64,000 nucleotides of DNA from Ensifer sp. BR816 (GCF_000378985.1 NZ_KB905370.1:620001-684000); one strand, 5' to 3'. Counted from the first letter of the stretch, positions 31,392-40,300 are shown. Translations and numbers: made by a program. The notes: generated by a model from the sequence alone, not told the origin.

Positions 31392-32036
31392 ATGCGCAAA
31401 CTCGTTGACAAGACGCTCGTGGTCGCAAGCCACAATGCCGGCAAGATCCGTGAGATCCGCGACCTGATCGGTCCGCTCGGCTTCCAGGCAAAATCGGCCG
31501 CCGATTTGAATTTTGTCGAGCCGGAGGAGACCGGCACGACCTTCGAGGAGAACGCGACGATCAAGGCGCTGGCTTCGGCCAGGGCCTCCGGCCTGCCGGC
31601 GCTTTCGGATGATTCCGGCCTCGCCATCGATGCGCTCGGCGGCGCCCCCGGCGTCTACACGGCCAATTGGGCCGAGCGCGAGGATGGCAGCCGCGATTTC
31701 GCCATGGCAATGGAGAAGGTCGAGCAAGAACTCAAGGAAAAGGGCGCAATGGCGCCGGAGGAACGGACGGCCCGCTTCGTCTCGGTGCTCTGCCTCGCCT
31801 GGCCGGATGGGCATGTCGAGCTGTTTCGCGGCGAGGTCGAGGGCCAGGTCGTCTGGCCGCCGCGCGGCACGAGCGGCTTCGGCTACGATCCGGTCTTCCA
31901 ACCGGAGGGCTACGCCACCACATTCGGCGAGATGAGCGCGGAAGAGAAACACGGCTGGAAGCCGGGTGATGCGACAGCCCTGTCGCATCGCGCCCGCGCC
32001 TTCAAGCTGTTTGCCGAGACCTGCCTCGGCGCCTGA
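31392..32036 (+). CDS. rdgB: dITP/XTP pyrophosphatase (RdgB/HAM1)
   Basis: The enzyme hydrolyses non-canonical purine triphosphates. The 214 aa sequence has [13 protein letters not shown] (substrate loop), [31 protein letters not shown] and [10 protein letters not shown], all standard RdgB motifs. The ATG at 31392 starts the conserved segment; an upstream open frame is a shadow of the VOC gene. hemW begins 8 bp after the stop. Confidence 0.96.
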   Translation: MRKLVDKTLVVASHNAGKIREIRDLIGPLGFQAKSAADLNFVEPEETGTTFEENATIKALASARASGLPALSDDSGLAIDALGGAPGVYTANWAEREDGSRDFAMAMEKVEQELKEKGAMAPEERTARFVSVLCLAWPDGHVELFRGEVEGQVVWPPRGTSGFGYDPVFQPEGYATTFGEMSAEEKHGWKPGDATALSHRARAFKLFAETCLGA

Positions 32037-32044
32037 GAACGAGA

Positions 32045-33229
32045 ATGATCCAGACGGCCCCGCTTTCGGCAATCGGTGACGGCATGGACCCAGGCTTCGG
32101 GGTCTATGTGCACTGGCCCTTCTGCGCGGCCAAATGCCCCTATTGCGACTTCAACAGCCATGTCCGCCACCAGCCGGTGGACCAGCCGCGTTTCGTCGCG
32201 GCCTTCCTTCAGGAGATGGCGGCGGTGCGGGCGCTCTCCGGCCAGAGAACTGTTACCAGCATCTTCATGGGCGGCGGCACGCCGTCGCTGATGGACGCGG
32301 CGACCGTCGCCGCGATCCTCGACGGCATCGCGAAGCACTGGCACGTGCCGGACGGCATCGAGATCACCATGGAGGCCAATCCCTCGAGCGTCGAGGCGAC
32401 ACGCTTCCACGGGTACCGGGCGGCTGGCGTCAACCGTGTCTCGCTCGGCGTCCAGGCGCTGAACGACCGGGACCTCAAGTTCCTCGGCCGGCTGCACAAT
32501 GTCGAGGATGCGCTGAAAGCGGTGCGGCTGGCGCGCGAGATCTTTCCGCGCATGTCCTTCGACCTGATCTATGCCCGGCCGAAGCAGACGGTCGAAGAAT
32601 GGGAGCGCGAGCTCAAGGAGGCTGTTTCCTATGCCGTCGACCATCTGTCGCTCTACCAGCTCACCATCGAGGAAGGCACGCCCTTCTTCGGGCTGCACAA
32701 GGCCGGCAAGCTCGTCGTGCCGGATGGCGAACAGTCGGCGGTGCTCTATGAGGCAACGCAGGAGATCACCGCGGCGATCGGCATGCCCGCCTACGAGGTT
32801 TCCAACCACGCCCGCCCGGGGGCGGAAAGCCGGCATAACCTCACCTATTGGCGCTATGGCGACTATGCGGGGATCGGCCCCGGCGCCCATGGGCGCCTGA
32901 CCGTCGGGCCTGGCAAGATCGCGACTGCAACGGAACGCAATCCCGAGGCATGGCTGCGCCTCGTCGAGGAGCACGGCTACGGCATCATCGAGCAGGAATC
33001 GCTCGACCACGAGGCACAGGCCGACGAATTGCTGCTGATGGGGTTGAGACTGCGGGAAGGCGTCGATCTCGCCCGCTGGCAGAGCCTCTCCGGCCGCGAT
33101 CCGGATCCGGACCGCGAACAGTTCCTGATCGAGCACGGTTTCATCGAGCGGCTCGGCAATTCGCGCCTGCGCTGCACGCCGGCCGGCATGCTGATCCTCG
33201 ACGCGGTGGTCGCCGACCTCGCTTGCTGA
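32045..33229 (+). CDS. hemW: Radical SAM heme chaperone HemW
   Basis: The 394 aa protein carries the 4Fe-4S radical-SAM motif CAAKCPYC near residue 30, the SAM-binding GGGTPS, and a HemN C-terminal domain. It lacks the extra N-terminal residues of true coproporphyrinogen oxidase HemN, and the family member beside rdgB is generally HemW, a heme-trafficking chaperone. An inner Met (residue 14) could also start it. It overlaps no neighbour. Confidence 0.9.
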   Translation: MIQTAPLSAIGDGMDPGFGVYVHWPFCAAKCPYCDFNSHVRHQPVDQPRFVAAFLQEMAAVRALSGQRTVTSIFMGGGTPSLMDAATVAAILDGIAKHWHVPDGIEITMEANPSSVEATRFHGYRAAGVNRVSLGVQALNDRDLKFLGRLHNVEDALKAVRLAREIFPRMSFDLIYARPKQTVEEWERELKEAVSYAVDHLSLYQLTIEEGTPFFGLHKAGKLVVPDGEQSAVLYEATQEITAAIGMPAYEVSNHARPGAESRHNLTYWRYGDYAGIGPGAHGRLTVGPGKIATATERNPEAWLRLVEEHGYGIIEQESLDHEAQADELLLMGLRLREGVDLARWQSLSGRDPDPDREQFLIEHGFIERLGNSRLRCTPAGMLILDAVVADLAC

Positions 33230-33281
33230 CACGGACAGCGTCGCGCGGCCGTGTCAGAGCGCTGGCCCCTTGCAGTACAGT

Positions 33282-33896
33282 TCAGTCGTGCGTCTCGCCG
33301 GAAAGCGGCGTCGCCTGCATGGATGGGCGCCGCTCGAATGCATCGAACCACCGGGCCAGCCTCAGTCGATCGCGAAACGACGGCAGGCCGCGGAACGCCA
33401 TCCAGGAAAGCGCCGTCGCCAGCGCAATATGGCCGACATGGAGCGGCGCCTCGAAGTCCGGTGTCGTCTCCAACCAGTCATAGGTCGCCTCGATCTTTTC
33501 GGCATAGCCATCGCGAAGCGCTTCGTAGCGCAGCGGTTCCGGCCGTCGAACGGTTTCCCAGCGCAACGCAATTCCCGTCTGGGCCAGCCCTTGCGCGACC
33601 GATTGCAGCGTCAATGCCTGCCAGCGGCTTTCACCGTCCTCCGGAACGAGCCTTCTGCCGCCGTGGATGGTATCGAGATAGGCGCAGATCACATCGGAAT
33701 CGAAGATCGGCGCCGCATCTGCACGGAGCAGCACGGGCACCTTGCCGAGTGGATTTTCGGCGTACACCCGATCGTTGCGCAATGTCGGGCTCGTCTCGTG
33801 GTGGATGACCTCCAGCCGGGCGGCTATCCCCGCTTCATGGGCAAAGACGAGCACCTTTCGGGCGAAGGGGGAGTGCGTCTGATAATACAGGATTAT
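33282..33896 (-). CDS. Glutathione S-transferase family protein with an apparent ATA start codon
   Basis: The 204 aa sequence reads (start)ILYYQTHSPFARKVLVFAHEAG, an N-terminal thioredoxin fold with a SPFAR active-site turn, then NPLGKVPVL and the cis-Pro loop, FDSDVICAYLD, and an alpha-helical C-domain. The codon where homologs carry ATG is ATA at 33896, with GCGAGG about 5 nt upstream. The first standard start in frame is GTG at 33854, which would remove the active-site turn. I therefore take the ATA coordinate. Substrate unknown. Confidence 0.75.
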   Translation of the reverse strand: MILYYQTHSPFARKVLVFAHEAGIAARLEVIHHETSPTLRNDRVYAENPLGKVPVLLRADAAPIFDSDVICAYLDTIHGGRRLVPEDGESRWQALTLQSVAQGLAQTGIALRWETVRRPEPLRYEALRDGYAEKIEATYDWLETTPDFEAPLHVGHIALATALSWMAFRGLPSFRDRLRLARWFDAFERRPSMQATPLSGETHD

Positions 33897-33968
33897 GTTG
33901 CCTCGCGTGAACCTACGTCGCTCCGCGAAGAATAGGAAATCAGCCGCAAGATTTGCGCTCTGTTTCGC

Positions 33969-34005
33969 CGGCCGCCGCGCAAGTTTGTTTCACGCGCGGC
34001 GGCCG
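33969..34005 (-). terminator. Strong GC hairpin after the SnoaL-VOC gene
   Basis: A perfect 12-bp stem (CGGCCGCCGCGC / GCGCGGCGGCCG) with a 13-nt loop begins 18 bp past the stop of the fusion gene on the minus strand. No U-tract follows, so it may be a factor-assisted terminator or 3'-stabilising hairpin. Confidence 0.5.
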
Positions 34006-34022
34006 TGGGTGTACGCAAGTGC

Positions 34023-34889
34023 TCAATCGCTCTTCTTCACCGGCGCGACGATCCCCCAGGTAATGCCGAAGGGATCGCGGAGCTGGCCGTAATAGTCGCC
34101 CCAGAAGGCGATCTCCAGCGGCATCGTCACTTCCGCCCCCGCCGCAACGGCCCGCTCCCACCAGAAATGGGCGTCGTCGACGATGAGGTGCAGGACGAAG
34201 CCCTCCGGCGGCTTCCAGGGAATGCCGAATTCCGGGAAGGGGTCGTTCAGCATCAGCGCGCCGCCGTTGATCGTCAGGTGGCAATGGATGAGGCGCTTGC
34301 CGTCTTCGGCATATTTGCGGTCCTCCTCCTTGGCGCCAAAGGCACGGCTGTAGAATTTGGCGGTTGCGTCCGCATTCTCGACGTTGAGATAGGCGATGAC
34401 GCCAGCCATCGGCGGATGCGAGGGCGCGTTCCAGTCGATCTTTGACGTGGGTTCGAGATCGATCGCCGCCTTGAAGCTCCCATCCATATAGAAGGGGACG
34501 GACTCGTGCTGGTGGGCGATCTTCCAGCCCTTGTCGGTGCGTTTCAGGCCGAGCGTATGGCGGTGCCAGAGCGAGACTTTCGCCCCGTCCTGCTTCTCGC
34601 CGGAAAGATGCGCCAACGCCGTGGCGAAGGCGACATCATCGCTTGATGAAATGTCGAGGTCCTGAAGCTCGTAGCCGAGCGGACCCTTCCAGGTGGAAAA
34701 CCACTTTTCCAGTCCCCCGGCATCGGCGTCCGAGGCCTTCAGGGGCGGCGCCAGCGAAAAGACCAGGCAATCCTCCGTGCCGTGGGAAAGCACGCGGCTT
34801 GCATCCTTCTGCCGCAGCGCTTCCGCCCAGTCTTCGATCACCGCCCGAATTGCCGCGGTGTTTGCGGTGCTGTTCTCGGTGGTGGACAT
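34023..34889 (-). CDS. SnoaL/DUF4440-like and VOC (PhnB-like) fusion protein
   Basis: The 288 aa protein has two parts. Residues about 8-140 look like a SnoaL/ketosteroid-isomerase-type cone (IRAVIEDWAEALRQKDASRVLSH ... WKIAHQHESVPF). Residues about 160-285 are a VOC domain (PPMAGVIAYLNVENADATAKFYSRAFGAKEE ... LRDPFGITWGIV). Each occurs alone elsewhere; here they are joined. It follows the SRPBCC gene with 14 bp between them, so they form one operon, probably driven by the ECF42-type promoter at 35420-35446. Confidence 0.85.
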   Translation of the reverse strand: MSTTENSTANTAAIRAVIEDWAEALRQKDASRVLSHGTEDCLVFSLAPPLKASDADAGGLEKWFSTWKGPLGYELQDLDISSSDDVAFATALAHLSGEKQDGAKVSLWHRHTLGLKRTDKGWKIAHQHESVPFYMDGSFKAAIDLEPTSKIDWNAPSHPPMAGVIAYLNVENADATAKFYSRAFGAKEEDRKYAEDGKRLIHCHLTINGGALMLNDPFPEFGIPWKPPEGFVLHLIVDDAHFWWERAVAAGAEVTMPLEIAFWGDYYGQLRDPFGITWGIVAPVKKSD

Positions 34890-34903
34890 GGCTCATACCC
34901 CCT

Positions 34904-35386
34904 TCAGAGTTTTGCGACCAGGGCGGCGAGCTGGTCGGCGCATTGGCCCCAGCCGTCGTGAAAGCCCATCTTCTCGTGCGCCTCGCGGTCCGCGGCGCTC
35001 CAGTGGCGGGCGCGAGCCGTATAGCGGGTCTTGCCGCCCTCGTCCTCGAAGGTCAGGATTGCCGTCATGAAGGGTTTCTCGGACGGCTTCCAGGCCTCCG
35101 TGTAGGCGTCGGTCATCACCAGCTTCTCGTTCGGCACGACGTCCAGATAGACGCCCTGGTTCGGATAGAGATCGCCCTCCGGCGAACGCATGACGAAGCG
35201 ATTGGTGCCGCCTGGCCTGACATCGAGTTCCGCTTCCGTGATCGTCCACGGCAGGGGTGCGAACCATTGCTTCAGCAGTTCCGCGTCGGTAAAGGCGCGA
35301 TAGACTTTTTCGCGCGGTGCATCGATCAGGCGGATCAGAACCAGTTCGCGTTCGTCGGCAGGCTTGATGTCGGTCGCTGCGGTCAT
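34904..35386 (-). CDS. SRPBCC/AHSA1-family protein
   Basis: The 160 aa START-like protein begins MTAATDIKPADERELVLIRLIDAPREKVYRAFTDAELLKQWFAP, the Aha1-domain signature, and ends GWGQCADQLAALVAKL. Its hydrophobic-cavity fold suggests small-ligand binding; the true function is unknown. The ATG at 35386 has AGGAGGAATT upstream. An ATG at 35413 lies only 7 nt after the inferred -10 and is rejected. It is the first gene of a two-gene unit with the SnoaL-VOC fusion. Confidence 0.86.
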   Translation of the reverse strand: MTAATDIKPADERELVLIRLIDAPREKVYRAFTDAELLKQWFAPLPWTITEAELDVRPGGTNRFVMRSPEGDLYPNQGVYLDVVPNEKLVMTDAYTEAWKPSEKPFMTAILTFEDEGGKTRYTARARHWSAADREAHEKMGFHDGWGQCADQLAALVAKL

Positions 35387-35419
35387 TTTTGAATTCCTCC
35401 TTGATGGCTTCATGCATAG

Positions 35420-35446
35420 GACGGCCGGCCAGGTCGGGTCCCGACA
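35420..35446 (-). promoter_or_regulatory. Predicted ECF42-type promoter for SRPBCC-VOC unit
   Basis: On the minus strand, TGTCGG (35446-35441), a 17-nt spacer and CGTC (35423-35420) lie 33 bp before the SRPBCC ATG. The identical hexamer, spacer and tetramer occur before the YCII gene. The form agrees with the ECF42 motif I recall (TGTCGR at -35, CGWC at -10). Transcription from it is not demonstrated. Confidence 0.7.
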
Positions 35447-35467
35447 GCGGTCGTCGATTTTTTTCGT

Positions 35468-36736
35468 TTATTTTGCGGTGAGGTCCGAGGTGTCCGCCTC
35501 ATCTGCCAGATGATCGAGCTGCTGACGGATATAGGTGGCTTCCGCCGTGTTGGTAGCAAGCGCAATCGCCCGGTCGAAGGCGGTGCGCGCCTCCCGCGAC
35601 CGGCCCATCTGCTTGAGCAGGCCGCCGCGCAGGCCGTGGAAATAGAAATAGCCGGAGAGCCTGTCGGCGAGCGGCTCGACCAGCGCCAGCGCCGCCTCCG
35701 GCCCGTCGCGCTTCGAGACGGCCACCGCCCGGTTGAGGGTGACGACCGGGGACGGCTGCAGACGCTCGAGCGCCTGGTAGAGCAGGTCGATCTCCTCCCA
35801 ATCCGTCGCTTCCGGCCGCTCGGCGCGCGCATGCAGCGCCGCAATCGCCGCCTGGATCTGGTAGGGACCGGGGCGGCGATGGCGCATCGCCTTGTCGATC
35901 ATCGCCAGGGCTTCGGTGATCATCGGCCGGCTCCACAACTTCCGGTCCTGGTCGTCGAGCAGGACGATGGCGCCATTGGCATCGAAGCGGGCACGGGCAC
36001 GCGAATGCTGAAGCAACAACAGGGCCGTCAGCCCCATGATCTCCGGTTCTGCGGGAAACAACCGCAGCAGCAGCCGCGACAGGCGGATCGCCTCGTCGCA
36101 GAGGTCGGCCGAAACGCCTTCGGACCCATTCATCGCCGAATAGCCCTCGTTGAAGACGAGGTAGATCATCGTCGCGACGGCCGCGAGACGCTCGGCCCGG
36201 TCAGAAGCGTCCGGCGTTTCGAAGGGGATGCCGGCGGCCGCGACGCGCGCCTTGGCGCGGGTGATGCGCTGTTCCATCGCCGCCTCGCTGACGAGGAAGG
36301 CGCGGGCGATCTGCCGGACGGAAAGGCCGGACACGATCCGCAGCGCCAGCGCGATCTGCTGCGTCGCCGGCAGGGCCGGATTGCTGCAGACGAAGAGCAG
36401 CCGCAGGATGTCGTCGCGGTAGTGCACGCCATCGAGACGGTCCGCAAGCTCACTTTCCCTGTCATCGAGATCGGAAAGCAGTTCCTCCGGCGGCAGCGCC
36501 GTCTCGCGCGCTTGCCGCCGGACCTTGTCGATGCCGCTGTTGCGGCCGACGAAAATCAGCCAGGCTGCCGGATCGCGCGGCGGGCCGTTCTTCGGCCAGG
36601 TCTTCAAGGCCCGGATGCAGGCCTCCTGGAAGGCTTCCTCCGCCAGATCGAGATTGCGGAAATAGCGCAGCAGCGCGCCCATGGCCTGCGGCCGCGCCGA
36701 AACCAAGGCAAGATCGATCCAGGCGGTGTCGGTCAT
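35468..36736 (-). CDS. ECF42-type RNA polymerase sigma factor with long C-terminal extension
   Basis: The 422 aa protein has sigma region 2 (LAEEAFQEACIRALKTWP), region 4 (SVRQIARAFLVSEAAMEQRITRAKARV) near residues 150-180, and a roughly 230-residue C-terminal extension with TPR-like helices (YQIQAAIAALHARAERPEATDW, SPVVTLNRAVAVSKRDGPEAAL). This length and the linked DGPF/YCII gene fit group ECF42, where the C-terminal extension is thought to control activity in place of an anti-sigma factor. No anti-sigma gene is adjacent. It overlaps the YCII gene by 4 bp (ATGA). Confidence 0.9.
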   Translation of the reverse strand: MTDTAWIDLALVSARPQAMGALLRYFRNLDLAEEAFQEACIRALKTWPKNGPPRDPAAWLIFVGRNSGIDKVRRQARETALPPEELLSDLDDRESELADRLDGVHYRDDILRLLFVCSNPALPATQQIALALRIVSGLSVRQIARAFLVSEAAMEQRITRAKARVAAAGIPFETPDASDRAERLAAVATMIYLVFNEGYSAMNGSEGVSADLCDEAIRLSRLLLRLFPAEPEIMGLTALLLLQHSRARARFDANGAIVLLDDQDRKLWSRPMITEALAMIDKAMRHRRPGPYQIQAAIAALHARAERPEATDWEEIDLLYQALERLQPSPVVTLNRAVAVSKRDGPEAALALVEPLADRLSGYFYFHGLRGGLLKQMGRSREARTAFDRAIALATNTAEATYIRQQLDHLADEADTSDLTAK

Positions 36737-37107
36737 GGGGCGAGCTCGCTCGGCTTATAGAGGGAAAGGGGGCGGATTTCGTAAGAACCCGCAGCCGGAT
36801 TGGCTGCACTCAGCTCGCGGGCGAAATCGAGCGCCTCGTCCAGCGATGCGCAATCGATCAGGTAGAAGCCGAGCAGTTGCTCCTTGGTTTCGGCAAAAGG
36901 TCCATCGATGACGATGGTCTCGCCCGGGCTGTGGCGCAAGGTCGTGGCCGCCGTCGTCGGCAGGAGCCGCGCAACGGGGCCGAGCTTGCCGGCCTCGACA
37001 TATTTGCGCTGGACGGCAGTCAGGTCGCGCATGACCTTGTCGTCTTCCTCCTTGGTCCAGCCGCCGGTCACATCTTCCGAATTGTAGCAAAGCACCGCGT
37101 AAAGCAT
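36733..37107 (-). CDS. YCII/DGPF-domain protein
   Basis: The 124 aa protein starts MLYAVLCYNSEDVTGGWTKEEDDKVM and contains the family motif VIDGPFAETKEQLLGFYLID. DGPF proteins are the hallmark partners of ECF42 sigma factors; their chemistry is unknown. The ATG at 37107 is 27 bp from the predicted -10, and the stop overlaps the sigma gene start, so the pair is translationally coupled. Confidence 0.9.
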   Translation of the reverse strand: MLYAVLCYNSEDVTGGWTKEEDDKVMRDLTAVQRKYVEAGKLGPVARLLPTTAATTLRHSPGETIVIDGPFAETKEQLLGFYLIDCASLDEALDFARELSAANPAAGSYEIRPLSLYKPSELAP

Positions 37108-37134
37108 CGAGACCTCTCCCGCTTCGATTGAAAA

Positions 37135-37161
37135 GACGAATGACGAAAGAGATAGCCGACA
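37135..37161 (-). promoter_or_regulatory. Predicted ECF42-type promoter for YCII-sigma operon
   Basis: On the minus strand TGTCGG (37161-37156), a 17-nt spacer and CGTC (37138-37135) precede the YCII ATG by 27 bp. The same hexamer-17-tetramer is repeated before the SRPBCC gene, which implies autoregulation. The identification rests on this internal repetition plus the motif recalled for ECF42. Confidence 0.72.
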
Positions 37162-37319
37162 AGCGGGGCGAAAAAAATGCTCGTCGACGCTCCATCTCGA
37201 AGGAGGAACCGAGACGGGTCGCCCCTGACGGTGGTGGCCTTTCCTTGCCTTGCGGATTTCGGATGCGGCGAAAAGCCGAGAGGGCTGTCGAGCGACACCG
37301 CCGGCTGGTCTCATAACGC

Positions 37320-37347
37320 AAAAAGGCCCGGCGAACCGGGCCTTTTT
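37320..37347 (-). terminator. Rho-independent terminator of dnaA
   Basis: A perfect hairpin (GGCCCGG / CCGGGCC, GCGAA-type loop) flanked by A5 and T5 starts 16 bp beyond the dnaA stop on the minus strand. The symmetric A/T tracts make it bidirectional. Confidence 0.88.
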
Positions 37348-37363
37348 GTAAGCCTCAGCTTAC

Positions 37364-38884
37364 CTATTCGTTGATCAGCCGCTTGAGCAGCTCGATCTCG
37401 TGGCTGAGCTTCGTGTCGCCGGCGATCAGTTCCTCGATCTTGCGCACCGCGTGCAGCACGGTGGTGTGGTCGCGACCGCCGAAGCGGCGACCGATTTCCG
37501 GAAAGGAGCGCGGCGTCAGCGTCTTCGACAGGTACATGGCGATCTGGCGCGGCTTGACGATGACACGGGTGCGGCGGTTCGAGACCAGTTCCTGACGCGA
37601 GACGTTGTAGTGCTTGGCAACGACGCGCTGGATATCCTCGATGCGGACGCGGCGCGGTTCGCCGGCATTGACCAGATGGCCGAGGAGTTCGTCAACACGC
37701 TCGATCGACAACTGCGGCTCAAAGGAACGGCGGAAGAGGAGCTGGTTGAAGGCGCCCTCCAGCTCGCGGCCGCTGGCCGTGACGTTGCGCGCCACATGCG
37801 AGAGAATTTCCTGCGGAATGTCGAGCGAGCCATCGTCCTGGCGTGCAGACTCGAGACGGCGCTTCAGCATTTCGAGGCGCATGTCGTAGTCAGGCCCCTC
37901 CATCTCGATGGCCACGCCGCCCTGGAGGCGCGAGCGAACGCGGCTGTCGAGCGATTCCAGTTCCCAGGGTGCCCGGTCCGCCGCCACGACGACCTGCTTG
38001 GCCGAGTCGAGCAGCATGTTCAACAAATGGCAGAACTCATGCTGGATCGACTTGCCCTGGAGGAACTGCATGTCGTCGATGACGAGAAGATCGATGTTGC
38101 GCAGCGATTCCTTCAGCGACAGGGCGTCGTTGTCACGGATCGCAGTGGCGAAGCGCCACATGAAATATTCGGCCGTCAGGTAAACGACGCGCGGTGCCCG
38201 GGCGCTTTGCAAGGCGGCAAGCGCGATCGCCTGCAGCAGATGCGTCTTGCCGAGACCGACGCTCGAATGGATGAACAGCGGATTGAAGCGCACGGCGCCG
38301 GCGCCGGCCTCTGCGATCGTGCGCGCAGCGGCGAGCGCCACGCGATTGGACGAGCCTTCGACGAAGCTCTCGAAATTGTAGCGCTGGTCGAGCGGCGAGC
38401 CGAACAGCGGCGCCTGCGCCGGCCTTGCGGCGGCGGCGACCGTGGCGGCGGCAGCGGCGACCGGCTGCGGCGAGGTGCGGCGGACCGGGGCAGCCGGCGC
38501 CGGTTCGGCTGCCGCGGTCACAGCCTCCTCGTGAACAGCCGGACGCTGGCCGCGGGTCGCGGTGCGAACGAGGATCTCCACTTTCAGGATCTCACCGTCT
38601 TCCTGCTGGAAAAGGTTCGTGATCAGATCGAGATAGCGGTTGTTGATCCAGGACTTCAGAAACGTCGTGGGCACCGACAGGCGCACGACGCTTTTCGATA
38701 CCGAATGGAGCTTGAGACGCCCGAACCAGCTTGCGAAGACATCCGGACCGACCTGGGCTTTCAGGCGCGCACTTACCCGCTCGAAAAGTGCGTCATGCCG
38801 CATGTCGTGTTTTTCCCCCGCCGCCTGAGACTGATTGCTTCCGGCCTGAAATCCGTCAGACGCCGTCGCCAAATTCATCTGCAT
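37364..38884 (-). CDS. dnaA: Chromosomal replication initiator protein DnaA
   Basis: DnaA opens the origin and regulates replication. From the ATG at 38884 (506 aa; GGAAGG upstream) there is domain I ([23 protein letters not shown]), an Ala/Pro-rich linker, the AAA+ domain with Walker A GLGKTH near residue 208 and Walker [11 protein letters not shown], and the C-terminal DNA-binding domain with the signature [12 protein letters not shown]. Several upstream ATGs exist, and a start at MRHDALF (38803) is also possible. oriC in this group is normally near hemE, not here. Confidence 0.95.
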   Translation of the reverse strand: MQMNLATASDGFQAGSNQSQAAGEKHDMRHDALFERVSARLKAQVGPDVFASWFGRLKLHSVSKSVVRLSVPTTFLKSWINNRYLDLITNLFQQEDGEILKVEILVRTATRGQRPAVHEEAVTAAAEPAPAAPVRRTSPQPVAAAAATVAAAARPAQAPLFGSPLDQRYNFESFVEGSSNRVALAAARTIAEAGAGAVRFNPLFIHSSVGLGKTHLLQAIALAALQSARAPRVVYLTAEYFMWRFATAIRDNDALSLKESLRNIDLLVIDDMQFLQGKSIQHEFCHLLNMLLDSAKQVVVAADRAPWELESLDSRVRSRLQGGVAIEMEGPDYDMRLEMLKRRLESARQDDGSLDIPQEILSHVARNVTASGRELEGAFNQLLFRRSFEPQLSIERVDELLGHLVNAGEPRRVRIEDIQRVVAKHYNVSRQELVSNRRTRVIVKPRQIAMYLSKTLTPRSFPEIGRRFGGRDHTTVLHAVRKIEELIAGDTKLSHEIELLKRLINE

Positions 38885-39088
38885 TTTGCCGCCTTCCAAT
38901 ATATTATCCGATGCCGTCATCGCTGCCGGCCTCATCTCTTTTATGTCCATCGGACACGGCTGCCTCCAATGCCATGCCGCGCCCGACGGACGCTCTGTCG
39001 CAACGAAACCAGGCTCCTCATATCCCGCCCCGTTGCGCGCTGCGCTCACTCGCTCGCCTCGTTCAAGCGAATGTCCCCTCGCGCCTGC

Positions 39089-39190
39089 TGCATGGCTTCC
39101 TTAAATCGGAATCGATTTAAGGCGAAGTCATGCAGCCATTCAAAGTGCTACAGCGACCCTTGCGCGTCTATCGGACGCGCGGCGCTGTAG
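39089..39190 (-). repeat. Two-palindrome intergenic mosaic repeat, copy 1
   Basis: Two adjacent inverted repeats, 39089-39134 (TGCATG...CATGCA ends) and 39148-39190 (CTACAGCG...CGCTGTAG ends), are linked by a 13-nt spacer. The reverse complement matches 47103-47203 closely over most of its length. This is a RIME-like non-coding element of Rhizobiaceae. Confidence 0.8.
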
Positions 39191-39860
39191 TCCTATCGAT
39201 TCCGTGCGGCTGTTTTCAAGCTATCCGGCCTTACCCTTTTATGACTACACCGCGCCCTCGTACGAAGCGGGTAGCCTAGGTCTCCGTCAATCCTGAACAC
39301 ACACCCGCACAGTACCGACGGGAACCACGCGCACCACAACCACAAGACGAAATGTCCTCGTTCCGCGGCGAAGGCTCGCCCGGCTTAACCATCTCGACTT
39401 GTCTGATTGAGCGACGTGGATTTCCCCCGCCACAGGGAACAGAATGCCCGAAGCCATCTCGTTGAAATGACCTCAAACCTCCTTATTACAGATGTGATCC
39501 GTGTCCCCTGTGGAAGTCATTTAGGCAGGATCGTGGGGCAAGATCAATGGTGATTTTTACCGCTTCTTAAGCGCTGCCAGTTGACTCTCGTGCAGCGTTT
39601 TGCATGGGCGTTTGCGAGTCCCGCAAGAATCGCTTTTGAATCAAGGGTTTTGATTTTTGCGGCCATGTTTAGCTGGCGAAAAAGAAAAAAAATAAAAATT
39701 CTCTTGACTCACCTTGCGTCGAAGACGCCGGCGCACCGGGACGCGGCGCTCGCGATATCCTCGCGCAACCCTTTGAAATTATTGAGAGAGTTATGTCACC
39801 CCACTGACACAGATGCCTTCGCGGCAGATTAACTATGACCGTGGCAGAAATATGAATCCG

Positions 39861-39888
39861 AAAAGCCCGGCGCAGGCGCCGGGCTTTT
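39861..39888 (-). terminator. Rho-independent terminator of rpsT
   Basis: AAAAGCCCGGCGC and its complement form a perfect stem with a 2-4 nt loop, A4/T4 flanks, 27 bp beyond the rpsT stop on the minus strand. Confidence 0.88.
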
Positions 39889-39914
39889 CATCATTTGCTT
39901 TTTATTTAGCCGGG

Positions 39915-40181
39915 TTAGGCCGAAAGCGACTTCACGCGCTGTGCCAGACGGGACACTTTGCGCGATGCCGTGTTGGCATGCAGCACGCCCTTGGTGGCGG
40001 CGCGCATCAGTTCCGGCTGCGCTGCCTTGAGCGCTGCGGCGGCGGCTGCCTGATCGCCGGAAGCGATCGCCTCTTCAACCTGGCGGACGAAGGTGCGGAC
40101 GCGCGAACGACGAGCCTTGTTCACTGCGGTACGGCGTGCGATCTTGCGGGTCGCCTTTTTCGCCGAAGTTGTATTGGCCAT
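39915..40181 (-). CDS. rpsT: 30S ribosomal protein S20
   Basis: The 88 aa basic protein starts [26 protein letters not shown] and ends [21 protein letters not shown], fully typical of S20, which binds 16S rRNA. The ATG at 40181 is used; the open upstream extension is not S20. It lies upstream of dnaA in the same direction with its own terminator. Confidence 0.97.
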   Translation of the reverse strand: MANTTSAKKATRKIARRTAVNKARRSRVRTFVRQVEEAIASGDQAAAAAALKAAQPELMRAATKGVLHANTASRKVSRLAQRVKSLSA

Positions 40182-40300
40182 TGATGCCTCTCTTCGAAAA
40201 CTGACATGAACCCCGCCCTCGCCGTGCCGGGTCACTGCGACCTGTCATCCAAGCAATTCGGGAGCATTATCGGAAAGCCATGCGAGATGGCGTTTCAAAC

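Larger units (their letters stand above)
38885..39914. other. Long dnaA-rpsT intergenic region
   Basis: About 1 kb without a credible gene. It contains the dnaA leader, a two-palindrome repeat at 39089-39190, an AT-rich block around 39640-39710 with a poly-A/T run, and the rpsT terminator at 39861-39888. I looked for TTATCCACA-type DnaA boxes and found no convincing cluster. Short open frames here lack ribosome-binding sites or family likeness. Confidence 0.6.

Noticed and set aside
39276-39476. 66 aa frame in the dnaA leader
   Set aside because: TTG start directly abutting the GGAGG, no family likeness and odd composition.
38885-39914. Possible oriC beside dnaA
   Set aside because: No cluster of TTATCCACA-type boxes seen, and in this family the origin is normally by hemE.
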